A DNA stretch of 64,000 bases, from positions 1 to 64,000 of the forward strand of contig CAJXOS010000016.1 of assembly GCA_913057725.1 (NCBI GenBank), in the 5' to 3' direction. Under the pieces are notes generated by a model. That model saw only the letters and a list, made by a program, of their open reading frames with translations, ran no database searches and was not told the DNA's origin. Numbering within the stretch: position 1 is the first letter of the stretch; every line of letters begins with the position of its first letter. Both the position numbers and the translations under genes were made by a program. Origin of the DNA: an uncultured Lewinella sp. (GTDB lineage: Bacteria; Bacteroidota; Bacteroidia; Chitinophagales; Saprospiraceae). Of the stretch, positions 61,755-64,000 are shown piece by piece.

Positions 61755-61912
61755 GAACCACCCAAGACACCTAAGGGCACCTTAGTTTTTTTCGAACCAT
61801 ATCAGGCAGATAAGGCAATAGATTCTTATCTACTAACTAATCCCCCCAACTAAACAAACCATCTAACCTGTTCTTGAGCGTCCCCCGACGCAAGGAAATC
61901 ATCTAACCAAAA
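61755..61912 (-). repeat. Modular dispersed intergenic repeat, copy with hairpin
   Basis: Minus orientation, starting at the stop codon of the DUF6624 gene: GGTTAGATGATTTCC, then the hairpin (61891-61878) inserted inside the GGTTAGATGG unit, GGTTAGATGGTTTG, GATTAGTTAGTAG, CTGCCTGATATGGTTC and GGTGCCCTTAGGTGTCTTGG, GTGGTTC. The hairpin position inside a unit shows that it is a separate, possibly mobile or independently gained block. Confidence 0.78.
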
Positions 61913-62872
61913 CTACTCCTTCCCTTCCTCCTCCTGGAAGCGAGCAATATGCTTGTCTGGATCGAAGGTGAAGTCCCAGTTATCGGCGTACTGTTGTATT
62001 GGGCCTAAGCCTACCTCCGCACGGACTTTATCGATGTTATGCGGGTCTTTGATTTCGGCGAAGTAGTGCTCCCCGGTATCCGGATCACGTCGAACCTGGC
62101 TACCGTAAATTTGTGGGCGTTCGTTACGCATCTCTATACGATCAATAAGCAGGGCCAGTGAAGACCAGCGCATTTCACCGGCATCCGCTGCCTCACGAAG
62201 CACTGGCAAATATTTTTCTTGTACTTCTAAGTCAGCGTGTTGAATCACCATAAAGGCGGTTGAAGCTTCATCCCCTACCACAGATTTTCCGGGGTAACCC
62301 ATTTTATCGATGAGTTGGGTGATATAGACCGTATTCACCGAGTCACTATAGTTCTGGAGAGTCCACAGGCTATCCATCTGGGGAGACTCCCAGCCGTACT
62401 TTTCAGACACCTCCCGCATGTGCCGGCGTTGTGCCTGATCCGTTTCGCCCACTTCAGCTAGCTTCTCGGCTAGCTCCGCATCATAGTTGGGGAAGGCAGC
62501 CATAAACCGTTCCTCGATGAGGTCGGCAAAGGCAGTACCATCCAGGTAGCGAAACTCGTCGTAATCTCTGAAGACTTCCGTCGAGCCATCTGGGCTTAAT
62601 TCAAAAGCATGATCCAAGTATTGGTCACGCAGTTTCGTTTGTTTAGCCGAATGGGCACAAGCCGCGGCACGTAAGGTCGAGAGAAAGCTTGTCTGCTTGA
62701 TTTTAAATGCTGTTCGGTAGTATTCCAAACATTCGTCGTAGGATTCACCTTTTAGCGCAGCTTCACCCGCCTGTACAGCTTCGATATAAGCGGGATCGTT
62801 GGTAGAATAACTTTGTGCGATAAGTGATGAAAATAAGGTCAATGACAGAAAAAGTGTGAGAAATGAACGCAT
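61913..62872 (-). CDS. Secreted DUF6624-type protein
   Basis: 319 residues with a signal peptide (LTLFLSLTLFSSLIAQ). The N-terminal part has TPR-like helices (EAGEAALKGESYDECLEYYRTAFKIK). The C-terminal ~180 residues carry the DUF6624 pattern: DQAQRRHMREVSEKYG, LIDKMGYPGKSVVGDEAS, AFMVIQHAD, LEVQEKYLPVLREAADAGE, and QIYGSQVRRDPDTGEHYFAEIKDP. Function unknown; the His in IQHAD and the Asp/Glu-rich ends are conserved-looking. ATG at 62872. Confidence 0.82.
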   Translation of the reverse strand: MRSFLTLFLSLTLFSSLIAQSYSTNDPAYIEAVQAGEAALKGESYDECLEYYRTAFKIKQTSFLSTLRAAACAHSAKQTKLRDQYLDHAFELSPDGSTEVFRDYDEFRYLDGTAFADLIEERFMAAFPNYDAELAEKLAEVGETDQAQRRHMREVSEKYGWESPQMDSLWTLQNYSDSVNTVYITQLIDKMGYPGKSVVGDEASTAFMVIQHADLEVQEKYLPVLREAADAGEMRWSSLALLIDRIEMRNERPQIYGSQVRRDPDTGEHYFAEIKDPHNIDKVRAEVGLGPIQQYADNWDFTFDPDKHIARFQEEEGKE

Positions 62873-63025
62873 GTCGAGAGCAAATTTTATGTGATAAATC
62901 AGGAGTGCCAGAAAAGGTAAAACTGGCTTAGTAAATATAATCGTTTCCCCGGTGGTGTGCCTGGGGATGATGTCAGTAGTTGTTGTGTTGAATCGGAAAT
63001 ATGTTATAGTTACATGGTTTGAATT

Positions 63026-63176
63026 GAACCACCTAAGGCACCTAAGTACACCTGAGGAAAACTAGATAGGAAACCATATAAGACATAGAAGAACATATTA
63101 GCCCAATGCTTCTTCAAATCCACTCATTTGACTCACAGAACTAAATTCACCAATACAACTAATCCAACTACCTACC
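63026..63176 (-). repeat. Modular dispersed intergenic repeat (no hairpin copy)
   Basis: Minus orientation from the stop codon at 63177: GGTAGGTAGTTGGATTAG, TTGGTGAATTTAGTTC, ATATGTTCTTCTATGTC, TTATATGGTTTCC, TCAGGTGTACTTAGGTGCC, TTAGGTGGTTC. It is more diverged than the 7.0- and 61.8-kb copies but keeps the block order. Confidence 0.7.
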
Positions 63177-63920
63177 CTATTCCTCCGCCAAATAAGCAGC
63201 GTAGCGAAAGCCAGCCATCTCTGGTACACCATAACAAGGGTAATTCAGCAGCTCACAGGCTGAGTCTCCATAGAAGAAGTTAAAGATGGTATTGTAATCG
63301 GAGTTTTCCGGTCCTTGCTGAGTCAGGAGTCGTTCCATCATCTGAAGCTCTTCGGGGTCGAAGGTGAGGTCTTTGTAGGATTTGACGTGTCGCTGCACGA
63401 ATATTTCCTGATCTAGGTGTTGCTGTAGGGTTTCTGGTTTTCCCAGATGGAGCCAATGAATCGTGCGATAGAGATATTCCAATACGCGTTCGCGAACTAG
63501 AGTAGCATCGTAATTTTCACTGGTAAAGAATACAGGAAGGCAGAAATGTCTTTTGGCCATTCCGGCTTGGTCAAACTTGCTTGTATAATCGGTGGTGTAC
63601 TTGTTAGACCAGGCACCACCAATATCATCCACTAAATTCAATGCAACGGTGTAGACGTCATTAGTCAAGGCTGCCCAATTGGCATTTACGTATTCTACTG
63701 TTGTTTGTATAAGTGTCTCCGCGTCCACAGCACGCAATTCCTTTATTTTCTCAAGTACCAGATCCTTGCCCATTGGATTGAAGGAGGCGATGGGTAGAAC
63801 CACATCTTCGCGATCGGGCCCGATAAGCACATCGAGATAAGTATCGAACCGTTGCCGGTCGCGGGGAAGCTGATAGAAGCTCTCCATTCGTTCTAGCAAA
63901 GGGAGATGTTTAAAGGGCAT
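63177..63920 (-). CDS. Protein of unknown function
   Basis: 247 residues, helical, with no signal peptide and no membrane segment. Distinct stretches are FDTYLDVLIGPDREDVVLPIASFNPMGKD, ALNLVDDIGGAWSNKYTTDY, RHFCLPVFFTSENYDATLVRERVLEYLYR and a closing NYPCYGVPEMAGFRYAAYLAEE. No family recognised. ATG at 63920. A short open frame ends 32 bases upstream and may be the previous gene of the same transcript. Confidence 0.75.
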   Translation of the reverse strand: MPFKHLPLLERMESFYQLPRDRQRFDTYLDVLIGPDREDVVLPIASFNPMGKDLVLEKIKELRAVDAETLIQTTVEYVNANWAALTNDVYTVALNLVDDIGGAWSNKYTTDYTSKFDQAGMAKRHFCLPVFFTSENYDATLVRERVLEYLYRTIHWLHLGKPETLQQHLDQEIFVQRHVKSYKDLTFDPEELQMMERLLTQQGPENSDYNTIFNFFYGDSACELLNYPCYGVPEMAGFRYAAYLAEE

Positions 63921-63952
63921 GGCTGTTGCATATTGGTTTCAGCATCAAAAGG

Positions 63953-64000
63953 TCAAAAAGGAGTTAGAAGTTCCGGCGTTTTAATGCCCATGAGGCTACT
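63953..64000 (-). CDS. Possible 3' end of a gene entering the window edge
   Basis: The minus strand is open from the window edge to a TGA at 63953-63955 and would encode SSLMGIKTPELLTPF at the C-terminus. Its distance to the ATG at 63920 is 32 bases, like operon spacing here. It is too short to identify. Confidence 0.25.
   Translation of the reverse strand, partial: SSLMGIKTPELLTPF

Noticed and set aside
1-64000. tRNA, rRNA and transposon genes
   Set aside because: I looked for T-loop and anticodon-arm patterns, rRNA stretches and transposase motifs by eye and saw none; a tRNAscan or Infernal run would be decisive.

Overview
The window is 64 kb of a chromosome from a member of the Bacteroidota, most likely a Saprospiria/Lewinella-type marine or sediment bacterium. 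This is inference from gene content: type IX secretion (T9SS) type A C-terminal domains, a gliding-motility-associated (CHU_C) C-terminus, DUF3667, DUF4174 and DUF6624 proteins, a Bacteroidota-style ExbD-like domain, promoters of the TAnnTTTG type and few Shine-Dalgarno sites. GC content looks close to 48 percent. I found no rRNA, tRNA, CRISPR array, transposase or phage gene.

Region 1 (1-20.2 kb) is almost entirely on the minus strand. It holds DNA repair genes (Ada, an AlkD-like glycosylase, a DASH cryptochrome/photolyase), an ABC-2 transporter pair, two serine beta-lactamase-like hydrolases, and small single-domain proteins (VOC, DinB, DUF1801). It also holds a Crp-type regulator, a lipoprotein ending in an ExbD-like domain, an esterase/M50 protease/membrane protein cluster, PEP carboxylase, and a membrane-anchored AraC-type regulator. 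Two gene remnants lie here: the tail of an alpha/beta hydrolase and a possible PurK tail.

Region 2 (20.4-36.8 kb) is a surface-glycan locus. It has two paralogous glycosyltransferases, six proteins with sulfotransferase-like domains (one fused to a glycosyltransferase domain, one to a FkbM methyltransferase), and an MBOAT O-acyltransferase with an SGNH-like partner. It also has a 988-residue GT-C-like membrane protein and a Wzm/Wzt-type ABC exporter. Together these suggest synthesis, sulfation, methylation, acylation and export of a sulfated exopolysaccharide or capsule. PAPS synthesis genes and an initiating sugar transferase are not in the window.

Region 3 (36.9-53.3 kb, minus strand) holds a secreted protein of five ~89-residue repeats and a DUF819/DUF3667/M20 amidohydrolase cluster with a 58-residue membrane protein not previously called. 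It also holds a GyrI-like/CHAT-protease/GNAT/SRPBCC operon and a three-gene module: DUF4132, a ThiS/MoaD/ubiquitin-like protein ending in Gly-Gly, and a DUF3239-like membrane protein. A T9SS cargo protein, a DUF3592-like protein and an endonuclease/exonuclease/phosphatase protein follow.

Region 4 (53.4-64 kb) holds an acetyl-CoA hydrolase/CoA-transferase, a DUF4174 protein, a T9SS cargo protein with Trp-rich repeats, a racemase-family/GNAT pair in which the racemase lacks both catalytic cysteines, a CHU_C protein, a DUF6624 protein and an unknown protein at the edge.

Across the window, intergenic gaps carry a modular dispersed repeat. Its blocks recur in both orientations, and four copies carry an identical 14-base hairpin (GCGTC-GGGG-GACGC).
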